This document shows, one piece after another, positions 31,811-44,416 of a stretch of DNA of 64,000 nucleotides (position 1 is the first letter of the stretch; each line of letters begins with the position of its first letter). Source of the stretch: Iris pallida (taxonomy: Eukaryota > Streptophyta > Magnoliopsida > Asparagales > Iridaceae); assembly GCA_029216955.1 (NCBI GenBank), contig JANAVB010029819.1, positions 37,622,094 through 37,686,093 of the forward strand, in the 5' to 3' direction. The notes below the pieces were generated by a model, which saw only the letters and a program-made list of their open reading frames with translations, was not told where the DNA came from and did no database searches. A program made the translations under genes and the position numbers.

Positions 31811-33176
31811 GTGGATAAATTATGGCAAGTTATATGGGCACATCAAAATGTGATCATGCTAGCCCATTTTGAACTTTGGTTTATTTATAAGTTTGCCATT
31901 GAAGAAAGTGATCATGGTTATCCCACTCTTTGGTATAAAAGTTAATTTTTGTAATTTTGCTCTTCTTCTTCCTCAACTCATCCAAGAACAACAAGAAGAA
32001 GAAGAACAAGAAGAACAAGAAAAAAAGAAGAGGAGGAAGAAGAAGAACAAAAACAACAAAAATGAGAATTTTGATGGGGTTTAAACCCTAATTTTCTTTC
32101 TCAACTCATTCTCACTATCTCCAAGTATAATGGGAGTTTAAACCCTAATTTTCTTCCCATTTCGAATTTCGATTTTCAATTGACGGAGAAGAAAAAAATG
32201 AAAAGAAAATACCCAAAAATTAAACCCTAATTTTTTTCTCATTTCCAATTTTGATGACACCCAAAGACTCATCATAATGTACAAACCCTAATATTGGTGG
32301 AAACCATAATATTGCTGTTCAACTAAGTATAAACAAGGACTGTCCAATTTTTTGGCAGTCCTACAAACTAAATGGACTGCCAGAAAACTGGGCAGTGCTA
32401 AGTCACAGCATGTGAAACAAAGGACTACCCATTTTTCTGGCAGTCCTTACTGTATGTTGGACTACCAGAAGAATCGACAGTCCAACTCACAACATGTGTA
32501 ACTTTGGACTGCCCAACTATCTGGCAGTCTAGTCTGTATGTTGGACTGTCAGAAGAATGGGCAGTCCTAAGTTTCACATGTTGTGACTTAGGACTGCCCA
32601 GTTTTCTGGCAGTCCATTCAGTTTGTAGGACTGCCAGAAAATTGGGTAGTTCTTGTCGACGCGGAGTTTTCTCGTTCGTTCATACTTGGATTTAATTTAA
32701 ATGGGTAATTTTCCACTCCGTATGCAGTTTAATTCATTCAAATGGGCTACAAAGAATTAAAATAAATAATGTAATTGATGCTTGATTTTTTTAAATTAAT
32801 TTCTAGGGTTTTGGAAATAAATTGAGAAAGAATTTGGGTGCTTGAATTAATTTCTTCAAAAGAGGAGGATGGTGGAGGAGAAGTGGAAGATGTTAGAGAT
32901 TTAAGAGTTGTGGATGAGAAGAGAAAGATGTTGGGGATTGAGGAGAGTTGGAGGAGAAGAGAAAGAAGAAGAAGAGAGGGGTGAGGGTTTTGGAAGAGAG
33001 AGAAGGGATTTTGCAAATGAAGGGGAAAAATGGGTTTGGGGTGGGAAAAATTTGGGACAGCCAAGATCAAAAAGTTGGACTAGCCATGTGAAAAACAACA
33101 AAATTTGGGCTAGCCACAATCCGGGCTAGCCATGATCATATTTTGATGTGCCCATATAATTTGCTTAAATTATCCT
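31811..33176. mobile_element. MULE-like non-autonomous DNA transposon
   Basis: The left end GGATAAATTATGGCAAG... and the right end, read in reverse complement as GGATAATTTAAGCAAA..., align over about 60 bases. They share TATATGGGCACATCAAAAT and GATCATG-x-CTAGCCC. Long inverted repeats beginning GGATAAATTA resemble Mutator-like elements. No 9-bp target duplication was evident by eye. Inside are a GAA-rich run (31990-32060), a large hairpin (32333-32656) and no transposase. Confidence 0.65.
32333..32656. repeat. Large imperfect palindrome of GGACTGCC modules
   Basis: The arm at 32333-32418 is the reverse complement of 32571-32656 with few mismatches. The 152-base middle holds further copies of GGACTGCCCA and CTGGCAGTCC, themselves inverted. 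A transcript from either strand would fold into a long stem. The modules also repeat directly at about 60-80 bases. Confidence 0.85.
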
Positions 33177-34095
33177 CCGGCTTCTAGTTTGTAGAACCAA
33201 TCACGTGCCCCCGGAGATTTTTCTTCTGAAAACCTCTCAATTTAGATATCTAAAAAACACATTCCAGAGCTATAAGGCTCCCACTTATAAAAGGTGTGTG
33301 TGTTGTCAAGCGAGGCCATATATCCAATTGAATGCTGTTGACATATAATATTATCTAAAAAAAATTACAAGTAGATATATTCTTCACATAAATGAAAGAA
33401 CAATAAAAATAAAAACAAATAATAAAAACCCAATTGAACCAAGTACATAACTAAATCAAACCGAAAAGTGAAAAAATAATAATCAAATATTCAATTTCAT
33501 CCAGACGGTCTGGCAAAAAGTTTCTCATCTTCTAAGTTTCCAAACTTGTTTCGATATATCCAATTTCGTTGAACTTTTTATACCTACAACAAAATTTCTA
33601 TTAATACTATTCTTGTTAACAAGAACAGAATAGTTATTATCTACTATTATTATATTGAAATAAAAACATATGTACATTTCTAATATACATATATAGAGAT
33701 ATATATTTTATAGTATTTTACATGTACATAGTAATATTTTTAAATGAGCCTTATATAAGTATCTTTTATATATTGGATTTTGGGTTTCTTTTTGGGCTGG
33801 GTCAAATTGTTTGGCTATGGGCCATATATATAAAAGCTAGAGTTTAAATATTTTTGGGGTTTTAAGACTTATAAGTATTTTCTACATATTAAAAAGTATA
33901 AAGGTATATTTATTATGTTTCTTTAAATGGACCATATATAAAAAAGTATATTTTGGGCATGATTATCTGTATCTTAAGATAGATTTTTTATATAAGAACT
34001 TTAAATGAGTTCAATATAATCTATATGTATTTTTCAATGGACTATTTATTTTTGGATATTTTTAAAAATAATTTGAATTTATATAACAAATATTT

Positions 34096-34185
<90 letters not shown>

Positions 34186-34254
34186 CGACTAATAAAATAT
34201 ACTTTTTAAACATACCAAAATAGTTATAAATATATATCATTTACAAAATTCCTT
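33177..34254. other. AT-rich non-coding stretch
   Basis: No gene seen. It includes an (AT)n microsatellite at 34098-34182. It may include the upstream part of the LTR whose end is at 35222, but I could not place that LTR's start. Confidence 0.5.
34098..34182. repeat. (AT)n microsatellite
   Basis: About 84 bases of pure AT dinucleotides. Confidence 0.95.
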
Positions 34255-35222
34255 TCAATATCAACTCTTGTCTATGACTAATCGTATTCCTATTTTCTTG
34301 CGAATCCAAATTTTTGCGTATCAAAGCTAGCCAATCGGACTAATGTGGACCCAACGGGATTATCGGTTTCACCAGCTAAAGGCACAAGACGAGTACATTT
34401 ATTGTTTGTTTCCAATGTTGTTAATTACTATACCTTATTATTAGTAGTATGATATTTGATTTCTCGACATGCTCGTTACACGGATAGCACGTGATGGTTT
34501 CTTTTCATATCTTGCCATACTTCTTACATGTCGTACTAGGGCAAAAAGGTACCAAGTAGATGTGTGATCAGACCAGTAGACCGTGTTTATTTTATTTTGC
34601 TATTTAGACCGTGAGGATGCAAATCCTATGTACACCGTGCGGTGTAGTATTCCAGCCGATCACACATTGAAAGGAGTAATTCAACACACTTAGACTGCTA
34701 GGTTCTCTTGTTTTATTCTTACATATTCTTATATATTTTTCTGTCTACTGTTCATCATATTACCATGTTATAGTTGTTACTCTTATCATGTATTTTATGA
34801 CTAACCCTTGTCTTATAGTCGTTATCATATATTTAAAACTGCACTCAATGAATTGTACTCGTTTCATTCCTGACTGAAAATCTATTTTTCAGATAGTCAC
34901 CTGCTACACTATGCTTGGACCATTGGAGAGACATGGATATATCCTTGAAAGGCTAAAACCTATAGACTAGTTAGATGAGTTGATCATATAGTTTATTTAG
35001 TTAATTTCATTTGCGTGAGACATTATATTTTTTTCAAATATAAAACTTATGAATATTGTAAATTAATTTTAGTTTTATGAATAAGTAATAAAAAGATATT
35101 AACTATGAGCAATATTATGATTTTGAGCATTGTGCTCTAGACAGCTTACTACGTCGATTCTGCGACGTAGGCTGGACTTACGCTCGCACTCGCATCCCGA
35201 AAAGCGGGTACGGATCGTGACA
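34255..35222 (+). repeat. 3' part of a chromovirus-like LTR
   Basis: It ends GTACGGATCGTGACA. The last 70 bases (GTAGGCTGGACTTACGCTC...) parallel the end of the LTR at 28520-28591. The part at 34255-34380 (TGACTAATCGTATTCCTAT...GGACCCAACGGGA) parallels 56640-56750 in LTR A. The start is not resolved. Copia pol sequence begins at the next base. Confidence 0.6.
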
Positions 35223-36260
35223 AAATTTGACCAGGTTATTAGGTCAGAAGGCTACACGGTCAGCGAGACTGTTAAGTGTGATTACATGAAGTTCGCTGAT
35301 GAAAGATGAGTCATCATTTGTCTCTAAGTGGACGACATAATGATGTGTCACTAGAACAAAGATGTTCCTCACGTTCAGATTCAGTATGAAGGACATGGGA
35401 GATACGAATTTCATCTTAGGGATTTAAATAATGCGGATGGAAGTTGAGCTCGCTCTATCACAAGCTCACTACGTGGAAAGTTGCCAACACATTATGGATA
35501 TCAGGATCTTCCAGGGATCGATATTCCTTACAGATGTGATCAAAAGCTGAAGCCAGATCCTGGAGAAGCGTGTGGTAGTTGGTGTACTCGAGCATCATCT
35601 GGAGTTTGATATAGGCTACAAGTACCACCAAGACTGACATAGCTTTTGTTGTCGGTATGCCGAGTCGGTTCACGAGCAAGCCAAGTATTGATCTTTAGAA
35701 AGCTGTAAAGAGAGTAATAAGATCTCCCAGGGACTCAGAATGATGAACTACAACGGTTATCCTGCAGGGGTAGAAGGCTTCAGTGATGCCAGTTGGTGCT
35801 TAGAAGGAGAGAAAGTAGAGATTACATCTTCTAAATGAGTGGATCTACTATATCAAGAAAGTCAAAGAAGTAGATCCATGGGTAGTGCTGCTATATCGAG
35901 AAAGTCGAAGAAGCAGACCTTTCTCTCACTATGAAATCAAAGTTCTGTCAGCTGCAGCGGATGAAGCAAAATTTCTTCGGCATGAATCATAATGGCTTCA
36001 CGAGCTCAGGAATGATCTTCCTGTTGTTAGTATGGAAATTCGGGTGATGTCAATGTTTCGTGACAACCAGCTGGCTGCAGCAGTAGCATCAGATGATCTC
36101 TTCAATGATGAGAAGAGAATTATGCGACTAAGGTACTGAATGAGCACATCAAGCGTGGATCATTACAATGGATAATGTTTGGAGTCAGAAGAATCTGACG
36201 GATCCGTTCATCAAGGCCTCAAGTGCCAGCTGGTCGAAGACTCAGCAAAAAAATAGGCTT
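35223..36260 (+). pseudogene. Ty1/copia RT and RNase H remnant
   Basis: Broken frames read KFDQVIRSEGYT, then VIICL-stop-VDDIMM (the RT YVDD box with its Tyr codon turned into TAA), GFSDASWCLEG and ISRKSKKQTFLSHYEIKVLSAA. The last two are the first RNase H Asp and the SWKSKKQ block of copia elements. Many stops and frame changes show that it is long dead. It abuts an LTR end on its left, which suggests insertion of that LTR into this copia element. Confidence 0.85.
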
Positions 36261-36279
36261 GACAAACCTCTAATATTGT

Positions 36280-36640
36280 GTTTCTGTAATCCTACCATAA
36301 AGTTTTATGCTATTGGTTCAAAGAAAAATCTACCAGACATCTAGCTTTTGGTTCAAGAGAAGACCGTTGATTGGAAGAATATCAGGAACAAGTGGGCAAT
36401 CCTTTAGGACATTACGGGGTTACCGACCAAGAACTACTGTTATATCTGATATTGTATCTTTGTAATTCTAGTATAAAGTTTTATGCTATTAGTTCAAAGA
36501 AAAATCTACAAGGCATCTAGCTTTTAGTTAAAAGGAGGGTAATTGACAGGAAGAATATCAGGAACAGTGGGTAAACATTTAGGAATACGGGATTATGGAC
36601 TCCTATTGACAGTGGGTAATCCTTTAGAAAATACGGGGTT
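36280..36640 (+). repeat. Short direct duplication after the copia remnant
   Basis: TAAAGTTTTATGCTATT-x-GTTCAAAGAAAAATCTAC, then GGAAGAATATCAGGAACA and GGGTAATCCTTTAG, occur twice (about 36297-36420 and 36478-36640), with a partial third copy of the last part. A purine run AAAGGAGGG before TTGACAGGAAG (36530-36550) could be a polypurine tract and LTR start of the copia element. This is uncertain. Confidence 0.6.
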
Positions 36641-36781
36641 ATGGACCCAGAACTACTATTGTCTACTGTTTGTTCTTTGTATAGAACAAAGTCCTGTGAG
36701 TGGATGGCTTGGAAGCCTTAATGAGTTCTCGGGCATTTGGGATGTTCGGCGTGTTTTACAGGAAGCACGGGTAGCATAGCA

Positions 36782-37170
36782 CTACAAAACAGCATATTAC
36801 TCCATGCTACAGAGGCATGACACCACATGAGATACCTAGTGAGGGTAAATCCTCGGCTTCGGGCCAATTCACAACGATGTAGCACCGTACATAGGCAAGT
36901 GAGCCTAATACTGTAGAATGAAGAGTGGTCGACAACACTACAAAGAGACTGGGTCTCATATTACAATGGCATGATACCACATGAGGTACCTAAAAAGGGT
37001 AAAGCCTCGACTTCGCGAGCCATGTCACAACGATGTAACACCGTAATGAAGCGAAAGGCTTCATGCTGGGTAGTTTGGAACTACAAAGAGGCTGGGCCAC
37101 ATGAGGCATTTCCTCGACTTTGGGCTATGTCATAGTAGCGTAGCACCGTAAGGAAGCAAAAGGCTATATG
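36782..37170 (+). repeat. Degenerate tandem repeat, three units
   Basis: Three diverged copies of a module reading CACTACAAA ... GGCATGACACCACATGAG ... CCTCGACTTCG ... CACAACGATGTARCACCGTA start near 36780, 36948 and 37078. Units are 90-170 bases because of deletions. Non-coding. Confidence 0.75.
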
Positions 37171-37644
37171 CTAAGACTCTTTTAAAAGAACTAACCTAGA
37201 GTGCATGAAAGGAGATATATGCCATCTCTTGAGAAAAATCTTGTAGACACCTAATATACATATATCGAAACCAGGCTGCATAGGGCCTTTAATGTGCAGC
37301 CATAAGCACAATTGATGTCATTATTTGAGTAAAAAAATTATAGTAATGATACAGAATTCAAGGCTGTCTATTCTTATATCACGCTATTATTTAACTCATG
37401 TGGAAAGATTCAAATCATAGCGACATCTATCCTAATACATGATGGACAGTCATTATAGGGAACACTCAACCCATATATATTAAGATATTTAGGAGATTAT
37501 TGGTGTTTTTGCCCTTGGACTAGTGTAAAATAGTCCCATATAGGCTATACTACCAAGTGGGTATCTTAATATAATGCTTAGCATGTGTTGAGGTATACAT
37601 ATGTGGTGTAGCAGGGCACATGTGGGTGCCATATGGGGGTATTT

Positions 37645-39343
37645 TCTGTCACATCCCACTCCCAGAGGAGCGATCATTCTTGCTAAGATGTGATACCACA
37701 AGAGCCTAGGTTGAGCTCGTGCATGGCCAAGTCCAAAAACGACCGATTGAAGCTAGGCCACAGAGTCGAACAGAGTATCCCCATTTGCAGCAGAAAGTAA
37801 ATGAACACACGTTGAAATAAATTTAAGCTCTATATTGATATTCAAGAAGTATTACAACTGACGCTAGACCGAGATTACAATTCGCTCAAGCTCTTTCTCT
37901 CTCAAAACATAAAAGACGTGCTAAGTGGCTTATAACATGGAATGATACATGGCGATGATCCGATACATTATGTCCTGTATATGGTGATCAGTTCCTCAGC
38001 AATGCTCCAAGGCTTCAGAGTTAGCCCCGCGTCTTAGCACATTCAGAGAAGACTCTGCACTCGATGAGGTTCTCCCGCACCTTGCAAACAATCTATGTGG
38101 TTATCAGTATATTATTATGCACTGGTGGGGAGGCTAGCTCGCCCACTCGCTATAATTACCAAACAAACATGTTCATTTTACCTTCGTGCACCATTTATCA
38201 TTTGATTTCTTTCTATCTTGCCTTAGGATAAGTTTTATGGCATATTGTAAAACCTATCTCGTGTTACAAATATCAAGTGTCACACATGAATTACATGCAC
38301 AAATTACCATACTTACCGTACGATCTTCTCTGTCCAAGGTAAACCAAGTTAGACAACATATCATACGTAAAGACTTAACGGATTTGTATAAGCATTCAAG
38401 AGTGTCGAGAGCGTGTTCTTGCCTCAGATGAACGGAGTATTCATGTTTTGTCAAGATATATTATACTCAAGCTTTGTTCAATGTGTTTCTCTCAGACACT
38501 AAGTTGTTCAGCTTAGTCAGATTACTTGTTCAATGCAAGGACTCACACGAGATTGCCACCAGCGAACCCACTTAGTCTATATGCATCGGTCACTGGCAAT
38601 AAGAGCCATTTGGACTTTATTTATGGTATTCGTAGTGATGTTACCTATCAAGCGTGATGGCTAGTACACCCTGATAGGCTATGCAATATCCGGCCTTATG
38701 TCTCTTGTATTGACCAAGCCCTCACACAAGCCGCCCGTAAGCCATGATTTCGCCTAGGCCGGCACAATGTCTCTGATCGTTGCCTTGGAATCCTTCATCC
38801 CGTCCCTCGTGCACGAGTTATCCGTGACTATTTTATATTCTCATTTTTATTTTTAACTCTTTGGGTTGTCTTGAGCCATATCGGGCTGTCATTGAGCCAT
38901 AATGGATTATCGACTAGGTTGACGGTGGCGTCCGTACAACACAGATAGCGAGCCCCGTTGCACATCCCCGCCATACCTATCGCTAGTCATTCTTTCATTC
39001 ATTCGTCCTTTTTTTTTTCTTTCACTTGTTCATTCGTTCGTTCATTCATTCATTCATTCATTCATTCATTCATTCATTCGCTTATTCGTTCATTCGTTCA
39101 TTCATTCATTATGTAGCTCCCTGTACGGTAACCGCCTTAGCGACCCAACGGTCCCAAAGCCTTTCGATGTTTCTATACTCTTCTCAGAATAACTATGTTG
39201 ATAGTCTTCCTGTCTTATTTTAGTGGAGCATTAATTGTTTTGTGCTTCAAGTCGCGGTACGATCTAAGTGACAAGCAATTTAATTATATTTGACTACATG
39301 AGTGAATCTAATAGAAACGTAAGCAGTGCCTTGGCATGGGCGT
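37645..39343. other. Possible LTR beginning TGTCACATCCC, no gene seen
   Basis: TGTCACATCCCACTCCC at 37649 resembles the start of gypsy-type LTRs, as in the solo LTR at 20829. I could not find a matching end, because a CACTA element interrupts at 39344. A (TTCA)n microsatellite lies at about 39030-39110. No coding content was recognised. Confidence 0.4.
39030..39110. repeat. (TTCA)n microsatellite
   Basis: A run of CATT/TTCG tetramers. The Ser/Phe/Ile/His-rich frame across it is an artefact. Confidence 0.9.
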
Positions 39344-39660
39344 CACTACAAGAAAATTGACTTTTCCTGACGGTTTATTTCTTGATGGTTGTGAAAAATC
39401 GTCAAAAAGGTGATTATCTTGACGGTTTTAGCCTTACGTCAAGAAATGCATTATTTTATGTCTATTTAGCAATTTTATAGCACAATAGTTGACAGTTTTA
39501 GAGGATCTGTCAAGAAATACTATTTTTTATTGACGGATTGGTGATAACCGTCAAGTAATATATGTGCGAAAAAATTGGCGAGATTTTTTCGAATGTCATT
39601 ATAGTAATTTTTTAAAACTTTTTATATTTGTTGACGGTAGATGTTTCTTTTTAATCTAGT
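39344..39660. repeat. Left subterminal repeat region of the CACTA element
   Basis: About nine copies of GACGGTTTTAG, ACGTCAAGAAA and close variants in alternating orientation. In CACTA elements such subterminal motifs bind the element's DNA-binding protein. Confidence 0.8.
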
Positions 39661-40115
39661 AGTCCAGTAGACTTTCTCCCGATCCCGAAAAAATTCTCTC
39701 TCAAAACAAGCCCTAATTAACAACTCTGCTCTCTTCTTCTCTCTCTATTTCTTTTCCTCCTCCTCTACTTCTTCGTGGCTTCCTCCACTAAAACCATACT
39801 CCTCCACCACCTCCTCTTCACACAAACCATTCTTAGGGTTTCCTTCTCCCCCAAATTGATATGATTTTCTGCAGATCTAGGGTTAGGGAGGAAGCACTCG
39901 GCTGGATTTTGGCAAGATGGGAAGAAGCGGTGACTTGGGAAGAAGCGGATATAGGGTTTCCTTCTCCCCCAAACTGTTATGTTCCTTGTTGCTGATTCCT
40001 TTGTTCCCTTCTCTGAGAAACAAGGTAAGCTTTCTTCCTCACGTGTCCCACATTTCATCATGGGACTTCCTTAAGAAGGGAGGTTCTCAAACATCCTTGA
40101 TTCCCTCTTGCAGAT
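39660..40115 (+). other. Gene-like leader inside the CACTA element
   Basis: A CT-rich stretch resembling a plant 5' leader is followed by ATG at 39917 with 36 open codons (MGRSGDLGRSGYRVSF...), ending at AAG before GTAAGC (40025), a good splice donor. AGGGTTTCCTTCTCCCCCAAA occurs twice, at 39837 and 39955. It could be the first exon of a lost element gene or of a captured host gene. No domain was recognised. Confidence 0.35.
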
Positions 40116-43100
40116 AAATTTTTGACTAGGCCTTATGCTTCATTATTGGATGCCAGTTTTTGTAATGATTTTACGAATCACATTTATGCTGCTGCTGCTA
40201 CGAAGAGTTCAATTGAAATGATTGTGCTACCTGAGCATCTTATTCAATTGTTGATCCACATAAAGTCTTTAAGTTTTTAAATGTCTTGGATCATAGAATG
40301 TACCACGTTGCAATTTTCAAACTGAACAGAATGGCGTGGATCATAAAATCTACGTTGGTAGATGGTGTAGCAATATGGTCAATTTTTTTCTAATAGGTGA
40401 CTTTAATTTTGTGAGATGTCTAATTTTGGCAGGTCCAAGTGAAACTCACCTAGGTTGACCATGAAAACTGCTGGGTTCGAGTCTGGTATTTCAGTAATCC
40501 AGGCTAGGTTTTGTGTTCGAATAAAATAATCTGGTCAGGCTGAAGTTTGTACCAAATGTTCTGCACTTCTGGTTACTATCGAGCCTAATTAATAATCAGT
40601 TTCAATCTTTAGTGAGCCTAAGTGGTATATAATAATACTTCTTGCTCTCTTTCCCTTGCTTGTTGATTTAATTCATCCCTTCCTATTTAGTGGGCTGGAA
40701 ATGAAGGATCAGTACTCGAAGCTTCCAATCATGCCTTTAACTGCTAGGTTTGTGTTCTTTCTCCTGAGTCTTGGCCTTCTCATATGTATTTTCAATTATC
40801 TTTACGTGTCTTTGTATCAGGGCTCTGGAGGAAAAGTGAGCTCAACTTGGATTGGTTGAATGTGTGAAGCATGATCTCTTGCAACCATACCCTGTTCTCC
40901 ATGAGAAGCCTGATATAACTTACTCTCCTAAGAATATTATTTACCAATTATTTGTTATGGCTTGGACTGATTACACCAAGACGTTTATATCTTAAAATAA
41001 TAGTTGCTTAAGTTCTTGGTATGGAATATCAGCTTTTATACAAAATTTCCAAAAAGAAGGAAAGCGAAGATTCATTACTTAGATGATTTATATTATATGA
41101 TATATTAGGCCATGATGAAAGAGGATTGAAATAGCCCCCAAAAAGTTTTGGATAACGACTTTGTTGTATATTATAGGCCATGTTGGTTGTTGTCTGGGAA
41201 GGATCAAAGTTTGCCCCTGCTGATATGTTTTTTTCTTTTATGCTTTGAAGATTTGGCTTGTCTTTTCTCTCTACTGGATTTCAAAATTTGCTTCCAGCCA
41301 ATTCGAGTGCTTGTATGTGTTGTACCCTTGGATACGCTTAAAAGGATTTAATGTTGCAACATAACCAAGGCTATTGTCGAATGTTAGGCTAACATATAAC
41401 CATGCTTCCGACCTTATGCAGTTCCACTTCAGCAAAAACTAGCCTGCTAAATGATTTTTTCTCATGCGTCTTCCAGTAATTTTAATCCTGGCTCTAGGTT
41501 TGTCCTTACCTTTCAAACACCAATGTAGTGTATAGACTCTGAGACCAATGTAAAACTATCAGCATTGCCCCAAATGCTATATTTTTGTAGAAGCAAATAA
41601 CAAAACGTGTTACCCTTGTCCTATATCAGCTATTCCTGGGTGGCCATAATTAAGCAAATCAACTTTGCCCTTTAGAGTAGCCCAATAAGGTTAATATTAA
41701 ATTACTGTTAACAGGCTTTAGCAAAATTCTGAGAGCACTTGGTGGTTGAGGAAAAGTTATTGGAGCCTTAAATTATGTAAATGTCTACATGGACATTATA
41801 GCTCCACGATACGACCTTAGAGCGCTACATTGATCCAAGAAAACACATGCACTAAATATGACTACTTAATCAGAGCTTTCTAAGGAGCTGTATAATACTG
41901 TGCGGGAGACTAAAGGCAAGAGAGGAGCTCAAATTGTGACCATGATAACCTGATCTGATTAACTATTGGGCTCGTACTCTTAAGCATCACTCCTTATTCA
42001 TTTTGCTGCAAACCCTGACATGATAGCCCCGTCATATGCACCCCTTTTTATTCAGATTTTAGCAATTGCCTACATTAGTTATTGGTTCAGACCTTGTGTG
42101 GTTTGTCCTGCCCTTGAGGACCCCTGCACATGTAGGTCTAGATATGTTATGTCCTACCTTCATTTGAGTTTTTTTCCCCATATACCAGTCCATAATTCAT
42201 CCTTATTCATTCATTAGGACTTGGTGTCAGTCCTAGGAATAGAGTATCAGCCTAATATTTCTTTGAATCATTCACTATTTTGAGTTCTGAGCAACCCCTT
42301 AATATTATGAGTCCTAATTTACCTGTACAGTCCAAATTGATTCTAGAGTTCTGTCTAAATTGTATATTTGATTAGTTGTATATGTATAAGCCCTTGTATA
42401 CTTAGGAAATCCATTTTCCTTCTAACTTTTAATTCACTACTTTCTCTAAAGTTTTGTTCTGCTTTTCACTCATAGTTCATTCCCTTTACTGTTCACACCT
42501 CAATCTTGGTTCAGTTGAGAGAGGATGAGGCTCTGTAGCACATGTAATTGAGTGTCCTGGCTAGTTAGTATAGGTAAACTAATGAAGTTCATGTACTGAA
42601 CAGTTGTATCTATATCCATTCCCATATGGGAGGATAATTTCATTCCCTTACTTCACCTTGTATTAACCTTTATGGCCCAATCCCTTGTTACCTATTAGCA
42701 GGTCAGTTTACTTCTAATTTCAGACATGGCTCACACCTTAACCTAGTGTCGGTGGTTGCTTTACTTGGACATTACTTCTGTCCTTGTCTTCATGGCTAAA
42801 TCTCTTAAGTATATGTATACCAGTCCCAAATAAACTTGTCTAACCATATATAAGTTCTCTCCTGCATATTATATGCATTCAGTTCATCCTTAGTTCAGCC
42901 TCTCCCTTAGTTCAGTCCTTTTGTTTGGGTTCAGTCTAGGATATAAAAGATAGGATAGGGTTGAGTTTGAGGGGTTACCTTGGCTTTTAATTCAGTCCTT
43001 ACATGATTATCTTGGTTCAATTCATGGGTGGCTTGTTACATATCCTTTTTTGTTTGCAATATGAACTGAACAGTCCTTATACCCTTTGGTATCAGACTTT

Positions 43101-44050
43101 GGTTGGGTTCATTCCCATTCCCTTGGTATCAGTAGGAATTTCTTGTATTGATCAGTCCAGGAGGTTTTGGGATTAACTTTAGCAGTAGCAGGAGAAGCCA
43201 ATTAGCCAATATAGAGACTGAACAGGCCAGTGCCTGTGCATTGGGGACAGGCAGGTAGACACTTTGTATTGCCTAGCCTTGGATTGGCATGGTTTAGCCT
43301 TGGCAATTTTGTAGTAGGAGAATTGAGCCCCTGCATAGGCACTAGGGCTAACAAGAGCACCTGACCAGTGCCTTATGGCAGCAGAGTAGGTAATTTATTG
43401 GGTATGTGTTGTCCTTGAGTACTAGTTTTGGAATGTATAAAGTAGATAGTCTATATAATAGGTATGAGAGTTAGGGAATTGCTTCTCTGTGTGTGTACAA
43501 CCCATATTTGTGTGTGCAGTAATAAAATCAATCTGTATTGATAATTCTGTAATAGTGATTTCAATATCTATATAAGAACTGTATATTGATAATTTGTGTT
43601 CTTGTTCTCTCAGAAACTTGCTGAAAAATGAAGGTGCATGCATGCTGTGAATAGAGGAATGCTGTGGATATGGAAGGGATGTGCTCCGGTCGGGTTTGCT
43701 ACTTTTTTGGTTTCATTTATATGATTATCAAATGTGGTTGGATTATGTTTTGTGGTTTGGATGTTTAAGTGGTATGGAAACTACAGATGTGGGATATGTG
43801 TACTGGTTGGATTAGTATGGAAACTACAGATGTGGGATATGTGTACTGGTTGGATTATGTTGTGGTTGGACAAGTGATGGATGTTTGTGGTGGGATGTGT
43901 ATTGAAATTTTTTTGGTGTATGAACAATACAGTTTGTTAATATGAAAATTGGATTTTATAGTAATTTGATGTATGTGTAACTTCTGGATTGATATTATGT
44001 GTGTTTGATTAATATTATATAATTCTTGACAGAATTTTGGCAAGCTTCTC
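40116..44050. other. CACTA interior, no coding gene recognised
   Basis: Only short frames occur. From about 42000 to 43350 the sequence is rich in TTCAGTCC and GGTTCAG words, like 1-844 and 18856-19560. A 47-bp direct repeat (GGAAACTACAGATGTGGGAT...) lies at 43775-43865. Confidence 0.5.
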
Positions 44051-44094
44051 TTGACTGCATTTTGGCAAGCTTCTCTTGACGGTTTTTTCAAACG

Positions 44095-44416
44095 TCAATT
44101 TTAATTCAAATCATGCTGCATAATAGCCTGTAAATAAATGCTTTTTTTGACGGCTAATAGCTGTCAACTAGGCCGGAGTCAAGAAAAGTTTTTGCCTACG
44201 TTGACGGTTTCTAAAAACTGCTATCTTGACGGCTAAAAACAGTCAAGAAAATTACTTCATATGACGACCAAAAACCGTCAAGAAAAGTGCTGCCAGCGAC
44301 CGTCAAGAAAAGGAAAGACTTTTCTTGACTCCGGCCTACTTGACGGACCGCAACCGTCAAGATATCCATTTCTTGATGGGGAATCACCGTCAAGAAAAGC
44401 CTTTATTCTTGTAGTG
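44095..44416. repeat. Right subterminal repeat region of the CACTA element
   Basis: About a dozen TTGACGG / CCGTCAAGAAAA motifs in both orientations. A longer inverted pair, GGCCGGAGTCAAGAAAAG (44171) and CTTTTCTTGACTCCGGCC (44319), could form a hairpin spanning about 165 bases. Confidence 0.85.

Larger units (their letters stand above)
39344..44416. mobile_element. CACTA (En/Spm-like) transposon, 5.07 kb
   Basis: It begins CACTACAAGAAAAT and ends ATTCTTGTAGTG, inverted ends of the CACTA type. CGT lies on both sides (39341-39343 and 44417-44419), the 3-bp duplication expected for this superfamily. The first 300 and last 320 bases carry many copies of TTGACGGTTTT and ACCGTCAAGAAAA in both orientations, as subterminal transposase sites would be. 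No TNPD-type transposase was recognised in the interior, so it is probably non-autonomous. Confidence 0.92.
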
